From assembly GCF_023072615.1 (NCBI RefSeq), contig NZ_JAKNRW010000001.1:62001-126000 (forward strand): a stretch of 64,000 nt of DNA, written 5' to 3'. Below the pieces are notes generated by a model. It was not told where the DNA came from. It did no database searches and was given only the letters and a program-made list of their open reading frames with translations. Source of the DNA: Pseudomonas violetae (GTDB lineage: Bacteria; Pseudomonadota; Gammaproteobacteria; Pseudomonadales; Pseudomonadaceae). This document shows, in pieces, positions 1 through 8,187 of this stretch. A program made the position numbers and the translations under genes. How positions within the stretch are numbered: the stretch's first letter is position 1; each line of letters starts with the position of its first letter.

Positions 1-305
1 ATGAAGCCATATTTGACACATTCGACCACCTGTTCCAGATTCGCCAGCCGGACGAAGTTTGTGTTTCTAACGAAGCTGGGGTTGCGGAGCTCGTTCACCG
101 CTACGCCCAAAGCAGGTACATCCCTGTGAGGACATTTGACATCGCCGCTGGCGTCCAAGCTTGTGCTACGGCGCTGCTGGACAAAGGTACCCATGTCTTC
201 ACGGTCAGCAAGAACGAGACGTCCGATTCCGCTCTCGCAAATGATCTGCTCGTTATGGCCGCTGCTCAGGGCAAGGTAGCGCATCGTTTTGCCTTGGATG
301 CCTAA
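1..305 (+). CDS. 3' end of an unidentified protein
   Basis: The reading frame is open from base 3 to a TAA at 303-305, so this is the C-terminal part (about 100 residues) of a gene that begins before the window. The visible protein is an alpha/beta-looking soluble stretch with no motif I recognise. The lipoprotein gene that follows starts at the very next base, so the two are probably co-transcribed and translationally coupled. The function is unknown. Confidence 0.6.
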   Translation, partial: EAIFDTFDHLFQIRQPDEVCVSNEAGVAELVHRYAQSRYIPVRTFDIAAGVQACATALLDKGTHVFTVSKNETSDSALANDLLVMAAAQGKVAHRFALDA

Positions 306-1286
306 ATGAACTCCACTCAGGTTTTGCTCATTGCCACGCTATGCCTTGGAGGTTGTGCGTCGGATCCGGAATGGGTATCGGCCCCGCCTAAGGCTATTTG
401 TTTTACCCACGCGGACAAGTCCTGTATTGGCGAACTAATTGCCAAGAGCGTCGAGGTCGAAAAGCCTGGCACGGGGCGCGATGAATCGATGCGCATTACT
501 ACAGCTTTGGTCGCAGGCGCTGGCATCACTGACCCGGTTACGCTTGTGCGGCTTCGGGACGAGATCGACAAAGTGATGTGCCGTATCCCAGACACTTCCT
601 ACGTCGCCGCCGGCAACGCAATTGGTGCAGCCCGGGAGAAACGGTTTACCGCAGCATTGGACGACGCGGCGAAGGTTCAGGATCGTTCGGCGCGCCTATT
701 TGCCTTGCAGCACATCGCCGCCCTTGCTGCCCGCTCTGACGATGAGAAAGCAATTGGCCGCTCGCTGAACTCATTGAACGATGAAGACAAGCCCGCCTAC
801 ATGGACGCACTTCAACAGAGGCTTCTCACGCTTTTGTCGGTTGGCGACTTGGAGCGCGCTAAGGCTCTTCAGGATGGGTTGCTTGAGTTCTATGCTGGCC
901 GCAAGAACAACACAATGCGCGTTGCCCAAATTGCAATTAGCTACGCGACGACGGGCCACGTCCAAGATGCCAATGCCTTCCTGCAACGCGCATCTCAAAA
1001 AGTGCCAGGATTGAACGCGAAGGACATGGGCGTCTTGTTCGAGTTAGTGATCAAGGCCTCGAAAGGTGAATACCCTCCCCCCCAGGATTTCTTCGCTTTC
1101 TCCAGTGACTCCATGCGCCTGGAAGCTTACGTACAGCTGGCCATTCTTTATGACCGCTCCGGGCAGGCTGATTACTCCAGCCGGGTGACGAGCGACATGG
1201 CGCGTTTTGCACAGAAGTCTTCGTTCAGGGTCGAGAGTGGGGATGCAACACGGGCGTTTAGCAAAATCCTGATTGAGGCTATGTAA
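306..1286 (+). CDS. predicted lipoprotein, function unknown
   Basis: The 326-residue protein begins with a short hydrophobic signal ending in a lipobox (LGGC, lipidated Cys near residue 17), so it is predicted to be exported and anchored in a membrane. The rest is alanine-rich and looks all-helical, with TPR-like spacing of small residues (for example around residues 110-240), but no clear family can be named. The ATG directly abuts the upstream stop codon, which suggests coupling. After it lies an AT-rich 156-base gap leading to dnaN. TPR-like lipoproteins often serve envelope assemblies such as pili or conjugation machinery; that role here is only inference. Confidence 0.7.
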   Translation: MNSTQVLLIATLCLGGCASDPEWVSAPPKAICFTHADKSCIGELIAKSVEVEKPGTGRDESMRITTALVAGAGITDPVTLVRLRDEIDKVMCRIPDTSYVAAGNAIGAAREKRFTAALDDAAKVQDRSARLFALQHIAALAARSDDEKAIGRSLNSLNDEDKPAYMDALQQRLLTLLSVGDLERAKALQDGLLEFYAGRKNNTMRVAQIAISYATTGHVQDANAFLQRASQKVPGLNAKDMGVLFELVIKASKGEYPPPQDFFAFSSDSMRLEAYVQLAILYDRSGQADYSSRVTSDMARFAQKSSFRVESGDATRAFSKILIEAM

Positions 1287-1442
1287 GTTATACACATAAA
1301 TTGTTTATAACTCGGTGGGTAAGTCGCACGACGACAGGTCGGTAAGCACTTCTAGCGGTTTGATCATTATTTGATCAGGTGACCGGCTTCCGGCACGCGG
1401 GGCTTCAGGGATCATGGCGTATTCCTTACTGAGTGAGCCCCC
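1287..1442 (+). promoter_or_regulatory. dnaN upstream region with DnaA-box-like and GGCACG elements
   Basis: This 156-base gap holds TTATACACA at 1288-1296, which fits the DnaA box TTATNCACA, within an AT-rich patch. Further on, TTTGATCA occurs twice (1358-1378). The 14-mer CTTCCGGCACGCGG at 1387-1400 recurs exactly at 6687-6700, also about 40 bases before a start codon, so it is probably a promoter element. One DnaA box is not enough to call an origin. Confidence 0.4.
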
Positions 1443-2552
1443 ATGAAAATCTCAATCAAGTCTTCCGACCTTGCCCACTACCTAAAGACTGTCTGCCGGG
1501 TGCCGGATCGCAAATCAACTGACGTTTTCGGTCACTTGCTGTTGGAGGTTGACTCCTCCCAGCTTAGGTTTTCTGCCCACAACGGGCACAAGCAAATGAC
1601 GTTGGCGATCGCACCGGATTTGTATTCCTTAGTTGGAGAAGCTTTCCGTATCTGTGTTCCGGCGCAGAAGTTCGACTCAGTTATCGGCGCACTGCCCAAG
1701 GATGCTGCCGTCAGCATTCAGTTGGCTGAGACGAAAGTTGTCATCGCGTCCGGGCGCTCGCGTTTCACGCTGGCCACGCTCCCAGCTGAGCAGTTTCCCG
1801 TTATGGAGTTTACCGCCGATCAGAGCAAAGGTGATCTGTTGATCCCGGGCGAAACACTCAGCGCCTCAATCCGCCAAATTGGATTCTGCGCAGCGCGCAG
1901 TGACTGTCGCTCGTTTCTAAACGGCATTTTTTTCGAGTTCCGTGACGGAACAATGACTCTTGCAGCATCCGATGGCTACCGCATGGGCGTGATCGATGTT
2001 CCTGTTGAAGGTGCCCCAATGCAGCACTTCATTCTTCCGAGCACTTGCATTGAAGACGTCTGTCAGTTTGTCGGCTCTGGTCCGGTGCTTATCTCGACTT
2101 CCGGCAGCATGGCTCGTTTCACTCGGGATGGTGGTGTGCTGCATACCAAACTCATCGACGGGAAATATCCTGACTACCGTCGTTTGGTCGATTCGGCGGC
2201 AAAGGGCGATGTCGCCCGGGTAACCCGCGACGATCTCGCAGGCGCCATTGCCCGAGTGACTTTGCTGTCCGAAGGCACCATGCCCCTTGTTCGCATGACG
2301 ATTACTTCCGATGCCATCTCAGTTCAATCGGTGGGTGGCGGGGTTGAGGATGTCGCGAACGATGTGCTGCCTTGCGACTACCACGCTGAACCGCTTGAGA
2401 TCGGGTTTAACGGGGTGTTTACCAATGAAATCATTCGGTCATTGGGCGATAAGGAATGCGACCTGTTTTTCAACTCAAGTGGTAGTGGCACGCTCTTGAG
2501 AGGACGAAACTCTGCATCAACAAGTTTTGTATTGATGCCAGCGCGCCTTTAA
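1443..2552 (+). CDS. dnaN: DNA polymerase III beta sliding clamp, plasmid-borne
   Basis: At 369 residues it has the length of bacterial DnaN (about 366-370) and the three-domain clamp layout. It begins MKISIKSSDLAHYL, carries the usual segment running through FTLATLPAEQFP, and ends with the VLMPARL-type tail, matching the clamp C-terminus that closes the hydrophobic pocket. It would encircle DNA and tether polymerase. It stands apart from dnaA and gyrB and next to a sigma factor, so it is an accessory clamp on a mobile element rather than the chromosomal copy. Whether it replaces the host clamp at plasmid forks or serves repair polymerases cannot be seen from the sequence. Confidence 0.93.
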   Translation: MKISIKSSDLAHYLKTVCRVPDRKSTDVFGHLLLEVDSSQLRFSAHNGHKQMTLAIAPDLYSLVGEAFRICVPAQKFDSVIGALPKDAAVSIQLAETKVVIASGRSRFTLATLPAEQFPVMEFTADQSKGDLLIPGETLSASIRQIGFCAARSDCRSFLNGIFFEFRDGTMTLAASDGYRMGVIDVPVEGAPMQHFILPSTCIEDVCQFVGSGPVLISTSGSMARFTRDGGVLHTKLIDGKYPDYRRLVDSAAKGDVARVTRDDLAGAIARVTLLSEGTMPLVRMTITSDAISVQSVGGGVEDVANDVLPCDYHAEPLEIGFNGVFTNEIIRSLGDKECDLFFNSSGSGTLLRGRNSASTSFVLMPARL

Positions 2553-2573
2553 GGCCAGGGTAGGGGAACAACG

Positions 2574-4172
2574 ATGAGCAATGTAGCGATCCAAATCACG
2601 ACACCACCTGAGGGCGCGCCAGCAGCGCGCCACAGCAAAAGCTTCTTTATGCCTACCGTGACACCACCCCTACCGACCCTTGACGGGCCCAAGGGGCTGC
2701 TGACAGCTCAGAATGAACAGGATCTGGGTTTCCGGATCATGATGGGTCAGCTTGACCTCGTGCGCGCATTGGCCGTCGACACCAGCATCGTGGCATCGAT
2801 GGTCGATGCCATTTGGGATGCTATGGGTGCAAAGGACAAAGTCGACAAAGCTGTGGCAGTTATTTTTCACGAGGGTGCGTGGCTGCGAGTGGGATCGTTG
2901 CCAGAGGCGCACTACCCGTCCAAAAAAGCTGAGAAGGCTGCCCGTGAAAAATCTCACGAGCAATATGCCGCTCTAGTGCGTCGCAAACTCAACACCATTC
3001 AAACCCTGATCTCGGAACTGCGTAGCTACTCCGCCAACGGGATGGACGACACGCTGTTTTCCTCTGTTGTGCGCGAGGAGCTGCGTCAGAAGCTGTCCGA
3101 AGTCCTGCCATACGACTTCATTCTCAACCGCGCTGCAGAGCAATTCCGGGTCAACTGCAAAGAGTTGAGTATGCGGTGCCGAGACCTGCTCAAGTTCATC
3201 TGCGAAGAGGTCCGAATTCCTCGGGCAAAGGCCGAAGGGATCATCTCAGGCAACTGGACGTCCCCTAAGCTCATTCCAGCCCTCCTGCTTTCCGGGGGCT
3301 ATGAACTGAAGTTATTCCCGCCGGCGGCGATGAAAAAACTCCGTCTGGGCATCACGCAGCGTCAGAAAGCAATCTTGGAGGCGGCATCAACTGGTGAAGC
3401 GCCGGCCGCCGAAATTCTTGCGGCCTGGTCAATCTTTATGCGCGTTGATCGTGACATTGAGAAGTGTGCTGGGATCTTCGCTGGGGCTAACGTGCGGTTG
3501 GTGGAGCAGCAGGTAAATCATTACCGGTTCTCGGACCTGGACGTCGTGCGCTCTGCGGCGAACATGGGACTGGCTCGCGCGGTGTATCGCTTCGCTCCAG
3601 AGAAAGGCTTCCGCTTTTCGACCATGGCCATCACCTGGTTGCGGGTGTCGATTCACCGAGACCTAGCCGACCAGGAGATGGTTCGTCTCCCTGAGGGGAT
3701 GCACAAGCACATGCGCGATTTGAAGGACGCGTTGCGTGAGACTCCCAATGCGTCGATTGACGCCTTGGTCGAGGCAACGAACCTGAAGACCGACGAGGTT
3801 CGAAACCTGATCCATTTGGTGGGCAAACCGACCTCGATCGACTCTTCGTTTCAGGAAGGCGGCAGCAACGAAGTCGACGGGCTCCATGAAATGCTTGCTG
3901 ATACAAACAACGATTTCGTTAGCGATGTCGAGGAGGACAGCACTCGAGACTACGTGAAGGAAACACTGGGGAGCGTGCTCGACGACCGTGAGCTGTTTGT
4001 CCTCGTCAATCGATATGGGATTGGTGATGTCCATGAAAAGACGTTGGCGGAGATGGCCGAGCTCATGAAGTTGTCAAAAGAGCGTGTTCGCCAGCTCGAA
4101 ATCCAAGCCATCGGTAAGATCCGGGACTCAGAATTTGCCGGCGTGCTTCTCGAAATGTGGGGTGACCTGTGA
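2574..4172 (+). CDS. sigma-70 family RNA polymerase sigma factor (divergent, plasmid-encoded)
   Basis: The 532-residue protein carries sigma regions 2 to 4. Region 2 lies around residues 300-370: a NVRLVEQQVNHY-like segment, then GFRFSTMAITWLR, the counterpart of the usual GYKFSTYATWWIR. Region 3 follows. Region 4 is near the C-terminus with helix-turn-helix AEMAELMKLSKERVRQLE. The N-terminal 280 residues resemble no canonical region 1. Compared with RpoD/RpoS the -10-reading helix is changed (WIRQAI becomes WLRVSI), so promoter preference may differ. It starts at ATG 2574 after AGGGG, 22 bases behind dnaN, so the two form an operon. It is the obvious candidate reader of the repeated GGNGCA-N9-CACTATT promoters in this window; that link is inference. 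Confidence 0.9.
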   Translation: MSNVAIQITTPPEGAPAARHSKSFFMPTVTPPLPTLDGPKGLLTAQNEQDLGFRIMMGQLDLVRALAVDTSIVASMVDAIWDAMGAKDKVDKAVAVIFHEGAWLRVGSLPEAHYPSKKAEKAAREKSHEQYAALVRRKLNTIQTLISELRSYSANGMDDTLFSSVVREELRQKLSEVLPYDFILNRAAEQFRVNCKELSMRCRDLLKFICEEVRIPRAKAEGIISGNWTSPKLIPALLLSGGYELKLFPPAAMKKLRLGITQRQKAILEAASTGEAPAAEILAAWSIFMRVDRDIEKCAGIFAGANVRLVEQQVNHYRFSDLDVVRSAANMGLARAVYRFAPEKGFRFSTMAITWLRVSIHRDLADQEMVRLPEGMHKHMRDLKDALRETPNASIDALVEATNLKTDEVRNLIHLVGKPTSIDSSFQEGGSNEVDGLHEMLADTNNDFVSDVEEDSTRDYVKETLGSVLDDRELFVLVNRYGIGDVHEKTLAEMAELMKLSKERVRQLEIQAIGKIRDSEFAGVLLEMWGDL

Positions 4173-4534
4173 TACGTCCACCAGTTGTTGGCGCGGAAGT
4201 AGAAGTCCGTGGTGTGTTGGGCGTCTTTATCGGCGCTGATGTCCGGAGCGATGGTGAGGTTCACTTCACGATTCGAGCCTGCACCTCGAATGTGAAGCTC
4301 ATCGAGGCTCGATGCCAAGCAACTCTCAAAAGCTGTCACGTGATCAACGCGACACTGGTTTCCGTGGTAGAGAGTGCTTGCCTATGGCGAAGTGGCACGG
4401 CCGGGAGGCACTTTGACGAAGACGAACAGATGATGATGGGCCACGCGGCTGGGGACTTTCAGGCATTTCGGGACGCGCTAGGGTTTCAGGCGATGCTGTC
4501 ATTGCGCAACAAGGCTTGGGCACGATCGCGCTGA
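4169..4534 (+). CDS. hypothetical protein coupled to the sigma factor
   Basis: The 121-residue protein starts with GTG overlapping the sigma-factor stop (GTGA), a sign of translational coupling. No domain is recognised; the N-terminal half looks like a small beta-rich domain. Its last 49 bases overlap the 3' end of a convergent gene on the other strand. Being coupled to a sigma gene, it could be an anti-sigma or accessory factor, but no sequence motif supports that. Confidence 0.5.
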   Translation: MIRPPVVGAEVEVRGVLGVFIGADVRSDGEVHFTIRACTSNVKLIEARCQATLKSCHVINATLVSVVESACLWRSGTAGRHFDEDEQMMMGHAAGDFQAFRDALGFQAMLSLRNKAWARSR

Positions 4535-4953
4535 CGCGGTGACGCTTCGGTGGACTCAATTACCATCCTAGAGAATTCATCTCTGCCTTCAAAGTCCCCA
4601 TGGACCTCGAGCAGCCAGGCGAGATTCAGCATCCGCTGGGCGTCCTCGTTATCAGGAAAATCATCCTGCACTGCTTGGTCCTGATTGAGCACCGATTCCT
4701 CTGCTTGGCAGATCCCTGCAGGTTCCTCATCGTTTTCAATCGTAACGGCCGGCGCGGCTGGTGTCAGACCTGGCACCGCCTTGTAACGATGAGGGTCGAT
4801 TACAGTCTCGACGATCTGCTGGTGAGGCTCATTCTCTAGGCGAACTACGGACGCAACATGATTGCTCATTCTGTTGTTCCAGAGGAACGCCAGTGCGCAT
4901 ACCAGCATTACCAGGCCGACAATCCAGATTACGTTCGATGGGACGTCAATCAC
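4486..4953 (-). CDS. inner-membrane protein with a FimV-like tail
   Basis: The 155-residue protein starts at GTG 4953 behind AGGAG. It has one N-terminal membrane segment (about residues 8-25), a Pro/Glu-rich linker, and a C-terminal helical segment (RMLNLAWLLEVHGDFEGRDE and following) that recalls the TPR-like C-terminus of FimV, a protein linked to type IV pilus control in Pseudomonas. The resemblance is short and unconfirmed. It is preceded by one of the seven GGNGCA-N9-CACTATT promoters, which groups it with the pilus and chemosensory genes. The 3' end overlaps a convergent gene. Confidence 0.6.
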   Translation of the reverse strand: MIDVPSNVIWIVGLVMLVCALAFLWNNRMSNHVASVVRLENEPHQQIVETVIDPHRYKAVPGLTPAAPAVTIENDEEPAGICQAEESVLNQDQAVQDDFPDNEDAQRMLNLAWLLEVHGDFEGRDEFSRMVIESTEASPRQRDRAQALLRNDSIA

Positions 4954-4980
4954 GACAAGAAACTCCTGTTACTAATTCCC

Positions 4981-5003
4981 TAATAGTGGACCGCTACTGC
5001 CCC
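4981..5003 (-). promoter_or_regulatory. GGNGCA-N9-CACTATT promoter-like motif (copy b)
   Basis: On the minus strand this reads GGGGCA, nine bases, CACTATTA, ending 28 bases before the GTG start at 4953. It is one of seven copies with identical spacing in the window. Confidence 0.65.
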
Positions 5004-5073
5004 TTTTCCATGCTTCGCGATAGTGGCACGCCCTAGAAACCGGATACTCAAGCAACTATCTCGAGGGTACCTC

Positions 5074-5622
5074 ATGAACGTGCATTTAAAAGAGTCCAAC
5101 CAAACCGTTTCAATCCCCGTCAATCTGAATGGAATGCTGAACGTCAGCCTGCCTACCCATGTCGACCCCGACGAATTCCGCGCTCGAGCGTTGGAGCAGT
5201 TCAAGCGGATGCTGGAATCAGAAACGGAAATGGGTGAGTCAGGGGAAGCAACGTTTTCATTCGACGGAGATGTCTGGAGCACAGAAGGTCAAGCACAGGT
5301 AGGGGACCTCATGTTCGAGGTTCAACACGACCTTTCGATGAACGTCTCTGGCGCGTTAGTTGCGCTCAAACCTCGCAAGGGGCAGTTCGGAGCGGATCGG
5401 TACCGAAGCCGCATCTGCGCATACGTGGCTGAGCACGAGGTCTATGTGACTGGCCGATGTCCACAAACGGACGCAGAGCGGGTGATGTGTCTGGTACGTA
5501 TGGATGACGCAGAGCCGACAGTCCATGTGATGAACCCGAATTTCGAAGACTCGTTTGAGCTGGATGGCCAAGCGCCAATGGTGAGCGTTCCTTTCCGCGG
5601 GCTTTCATTTGCGCTGAACTGA
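5074..5622 (+). CDS. hypothetical protein
   Basis: The 182-residue soluble protein begins MNVHLKESNQTVS. ATG 5074 is preferred over the in-frame GTG at 5023 because that GTG lies inside a GGCACG promoter-like element. The protein is acidic with mixed alpha/beta character, has no signal peptide and no motif I can name. It is followed directly by copy a of the repeated promoter and the TraU-like gene, so it is probably its own transcription unit. Confidence 0.6.
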   Translation: MNVHLKESNQTVSIPVNLNGMLNVSLPTHVDPDEFRARALEQFKRMLESETEMGESGEATFSFDGDVWSTEGQAQVGDLMFEVQHDLSMNVSGALVALKPRKGQFGADRYRSRICAYVAEHEVYVTGRCPQTDAERVMCLVRMDDAEPTVHVMNPNFEDSFELDGQAPMVSVPFRGLSFALN

Positions 5623-5628
5623 GGTTTA

Positions 5629-5651
5629 GGGGCACGTCGCATCCACTATTA
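5629..5651 (+). promoter_or_regulatory. GGNGCA-N9-CACTATT promoter-like motif (copy a)
   Basis: GGGGCA at 5629-5634, nine bases, then CACTATTA at 5644-5651. It lies 27 bases upstream of the TraU-like start codon. Confidence 0.65.
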
Positions 5652-5678
5652 AGGAAAGTTTATCCTTTGGAGATGGGC

Positions 5679-6677
5679 ATGGCGTTTACCCGGCGTGAGT
5701 TCAACAAGTTGTCGGCTGTGACCGGCTTGGCAGCGGCTACGGGGCTTAGCCTAAAGCCAGAAGATGCCCAGGCGCTTAATGCCTCTTTGGCCTCCTTGCT
5801 GGTGATTGACCCGTTGACCCTCAGTTATATGATCTACGGGCCTTGCTGTTGGTGGTGCCACGATAAGCTTATCGTCTCTCACTACCAGCCTGTCGCGCTC
5901 TGTGAGGTGATTAAGGGAGGGGGAGACTCAGCCATGGGGCAGCCGATCGGTGGGCCCCTTTCAGTTGGTACCGACAACAACGACTACACCTCAATGCACG
6001 TTCGCCTGTGGGAGCTACCGGCCTGGGCGATCGATACAGCAATGGCTTACCAAAGCTGCAAACTGTGTGGTGTTGATAAAGCCAAAACCACCAATTCGAC
6101 CCTCACGGGTATGCTCGACGTTTGCGGTGCCGCGTCCAACATACTGCAAAGCAAAGCGTTGAGCGCGTTTAACTCGGCTCTGCCTGCCTGTTTTCCAAAG
6201 CTTCTTTATGACACCGAGTTTGATCCCACCTGGAACACCGGCTGCCGCGACGTCGGGATAGCATCGGCGCTTGGAATGGTGGCTTGCAACAACCCGGTCA
6301 CAGCGGAAGTATCCTCGATCTTCGGGGCGGAAGTATGCATCGGAACTAACTGGGGCCCGCTGTACCCGCGCCAGATGGCAAGTCATAACGACAACGCGTC
6401 GATAGCTGCAGGAATTGCCGCGTATCGCGCTATCCACGTGAGCGGTTTCGCTGTTGGCTCCTTTCCATTCAATGCATCCCTTTCGGTAGGTAAATTGCAG
6501 CAGACCTCCCCCGGCGTCACCGTGGGCTTCGAGGCTGGCAGCTTGCTGCTCGATACCCAGATGCGTCTCTACCCCGTCTCGCTGGAGGAAATTTATACTT
6601 TTGTCTGGTGGGTGCCGGTAGTTTGCTGCAAATCCTATAAGGAAATTATGGGGTTCTGTCGGCCTCAAGTTTGTTAG
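5679..6677 (+). CDS. TraU-like conjugative transfer protein with a twin-arginine signal
   Basis: ATG 5679 is chosen because GGAG sits six bases upstream; TTG 5667 and ATG 5673 are alternatives. The 332-residue product is Cys- and Trp-rich. It matches TraU of F-like systems in order: HYQPVALCEV (TraU YWEPMAL), MHVRLWELPAW, DTEFDPTWNTG (TraU SEIDPTW), ACNNPVTAEV, CIGTNWGPLYP, and a Cys-rich tail ending CRPQVC. TraU is a periplasmic, disulfide-rich protein needed for mating-pair stabilisation and DNA transfer. Unlike classical TraU, it begins with a twin-arginine motif (TRREFNK) and a hydrophobic stretch, suggesting Tat rather than Sec export. This is recognised by pattern only. Confidence 0.65.
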   Translation: MAFTRREFNKLSAVTGLAAATGLSLKPEDAQALNASLASLLVIDPLTLSYMIYGPCCWWCHDKLIVSHYQPVALCEVIKGGGDSAMGQPIGGPLSVGTDNNDYTSMHVRLWELPAWAIDTAMAYQSCKLCGVDKAKTTNSTLTGMLDVCGAASNILQSKALSAFNSALPACFPKLLYDTEFDPTWNTGCRDVGIASALGMVACNNPVTAEVSSIFGAEVCIGTNWGPLYPRQMASHNDNASIAAGIAAYRAIHVSGFAVGSFPFNASLSVGKLQQTSPGVTVGFEAGSLLLDTQMRLYPVSLEEIYTFVWWVPVVCCKSYKEIMGFCRPQVC

Positions 6678-6686
6678 GTTCAAGCG

Positions 6687-6735
6687 CTTCCGGCACGCGG
6701 TTACCTGCATAAAGTGGTCCTCACTAAGAGGACCA
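6687..6735 (+). promoter_or_regulatory. shared promoter-like 14-mer and hairpin covering the ribosome site
   Basis: CTTCCGGCACGCGG at 6687-6700 is identical to the one before dnaN. Downstream, TGGTCCTC (6715-6722) pairs perfectly with GAGGACCA (6728-6735). The AGAGGA ribosome site of the next gene lies within the second arm, so the hairpin could limit its translation. Confidence 0.5.
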
Positions 6736-6739
6736 AACT

Positions 6740-7033
6740 ATGCAAAGCATTCAGATCAACACTTCTCCCCTACTCCGCAACTTCGCCACTTTGATCACGC
6801 CCACCAGCATCCAAGTCAGCACGAAGCTTGGCACCCAGACCCTTGTGCGTGCTGAGTTCACCGCAGCGAATTACCCACCCACCTCAGAGCAGCAGCTTCA
6901 ATTTCTAATGGAGTTGATTTCTCGCACCAACCCAGGCGCACTTGACCTTCTAAAGGATGTGGCGAGTCGCTGCATTCACGATCAACAACGGGCTATTGGA
7001 AGTCTGATCGGCAATGGTTCTGGCACGCACTGA
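6740..7033 (+). CDS. small hypothetical protein
   Basis: The 97-residue soluble protein begins [18 protein letters not shown] and has no recognisable domain. It is preceded by a perfect eight-base-pair hairpin that holds its ribosome site, and it ends 58 bases before recA, so it may be co-transcribed with recA. The function is unknown. Confidence 0.5.
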   Translation: MQSIQINTSPLLRNFATLITPTSIQVSTKLGTQTLVRAEFTAANYPPTSEQQLQFLMELISRTNPGALDLLKDVASRCIHDQQRAIGSLIGNGSGTH

Positions 7034-7091
7034 TCCACCTGATCCTTGTATCAGCGCAATTCAGCGCCTGAGATCGAGTGAGAAGGTGGCG

Positions 7092-8147
7092 ATGATGGAA
7101 GAAGGAAAAAAGAAAGCATTGGCGGCCGCATTGGGTCAGATAGAAAAGCAATTTGGCAAGGGTGCCGTAATGCGGATGGGCGATCACGAGCGAGCAGCGA
7201 TCCCCTCGATATCCACAGGGTCAATGGGTCTGGACATTGCCCTGGGAATCGGCGGCTTGCCTAAAGGCCGTATCGTTGAGATCTATGGACCGGAGAGTTC
7301 GGGTAAAACTACTCTCACCCTGTCTGTCATCGCCCAAGCCCAGAAAGCAGGCGCTACCTGTGCGTTCGTCGATGCTGAGCACGCGCTCGATCCTGAGTAC
7401 GCAGGCAAGCTGGGCGTGAATGTTGACGACCTTCTGGTATCTCAACCTGATACCGGCGAGCAGGCGCTTGAGATTACCGACATGCTGGTTCGCTCCAATG
7501 CTGTTGACGTAATCATTGTCGATTCTGTCGCAGCCTTGGTGCCCAAAGCCGAAATCGAAGGTGACATGGGGGATATGCACGTTGGTCTCCAAGCTCGCCT
7601 GATGTCGCAAGCCCTCCGAAAAATCACCGGCAATATCAAGAATGCAAACTGCCTGGTCATATTCATCAACCAGATCCGAATGAAAATCGGAGTTATGTTC
7701 GGCAGCCCGGAAACCACCACCGGCGGCAACGCGCTGAAGTTTTACGCGTCGGTGCGCCTTGATATCCGGCGCACTGGTGCGGTGAAGGTTGACGACGTGG
7801 TGATTGGTAGCGAAACGCGGGTGAAGGTGGTGAAGAACAAGGTGGCGTCCCCCTTCCGTCAGGCTGAGTTTCAGATCCTGTACGGAAAGGGCATCTTCAA
7901 AAGCGGGGAGTTGGTGGATCTAGGTGTTGCGGCAGGATTTGTCGAGAAAGCCGGGGCCTGGTACAGCTTTAAAGGCACCAAAATCGGCCAGGGCAAAAGT
8001 AACTCTGCGAAGTTTCTCGAAGAGAATACCGAGATGGCAGCTGAACTTGAAAGTCTACTACGTGACAATACCCTCGCAACGGTGCCTGTCGCTCCAGGGG
8101 ATAAGAGTCCAGCAGCCGAACTGGAACCAGAACCGGAAGCCTCATAG
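7092..8147 (+). CDS. recA: RecA recombinase, plasmid-borne
   Basis: A complete RecA of 351 residues, starting [15 protein letters not shown] (ATG 7092 or 7095; GAGAAGG upstream). The Walker A GPESSGKT, the DNA-binding loops (a [23 protein letters not shown] L1 and the [21 protein letters not shown]2 segment) and the [17 protein letters not shown] stretch are all intact, and the C-terminus is acidic as usual. It should form filaments on single-stranded DNA, drive strand exchange and stimulate LexA-type self-cleavage. I see no clear LexA box in front of it. It could support plasmid repair alongside the AddAB-like pair at 57-63 kb. Confidence 0.96.
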   Translation: MMEEGKKKALAAALGQIEKQFGKGAVMRMGDHERAAIPSISTGSMGLDIALGIGGLPKGRIVEIYGPESSGKTTLTLSVIAQAQKAGATCAFVDAEHALDPEYAGKLGVNVDDLLVSQPDTGEQALEITDMLVRSNAVDVIIVDSVAALVPKAEIEGDMGDMHVGLQARLMSQALRKITGNIKNANCLVIFINQIRMKIGVMFGSPETTTGGNALKFYASVRLDIRRTGAVKVDDVVIGSETRVKVVKNKVASPFRQAEFQILYGKGIFKSGELVDLGVAAGFVEKAGAWYSFKGTKIGQGKSNSAKFLEENTEMAAELESLLRDNTLATVPVAPGDKSPAAELEPEPEAS

Positions 8148-8152
8148 CAGCC

Positions 8153-8185
8153 CAAAAAAAATGGCCACCGATCAGGTGGCCATTT
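8153..8185 (-). terminator. intrinsic terminator of the leftward chemosensory operon
   Basis: AAATGGCCACC (8159-8169) pairs with GGTGGCCATTT (8175-8185), an 11-base-pair stem. Read leftward it is followed by a run of about nine T, so it ends the ChpB-side operon strongly; the rightward T-run is only three bases. Confidence 0.85.
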
Positions 8186-8187
8186 GC

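Noticed and set aside
6015..6710. Long minus-strand frame opposite the TraU-like gene
   Set aside because: A shadow of the forward gene; no ribosome site and no recognisable protein, whereas the forward frame has TraU features.
6950..7092. LexA box ahead of recA
   Set aside because: No CTG-N10-CAG palindrome of the LexA type at a useful place; only an imperfect CTGATC...ATCAG is present.
1443..8147. Chromosomal origin region (dnaN, sigma, recA together)
   Set aside because: No dnaA, gyrB or rpmH; the neighbours are partition, pilus and transfer genes and the sigma factor is divergent, which fits a megaplasmid better.
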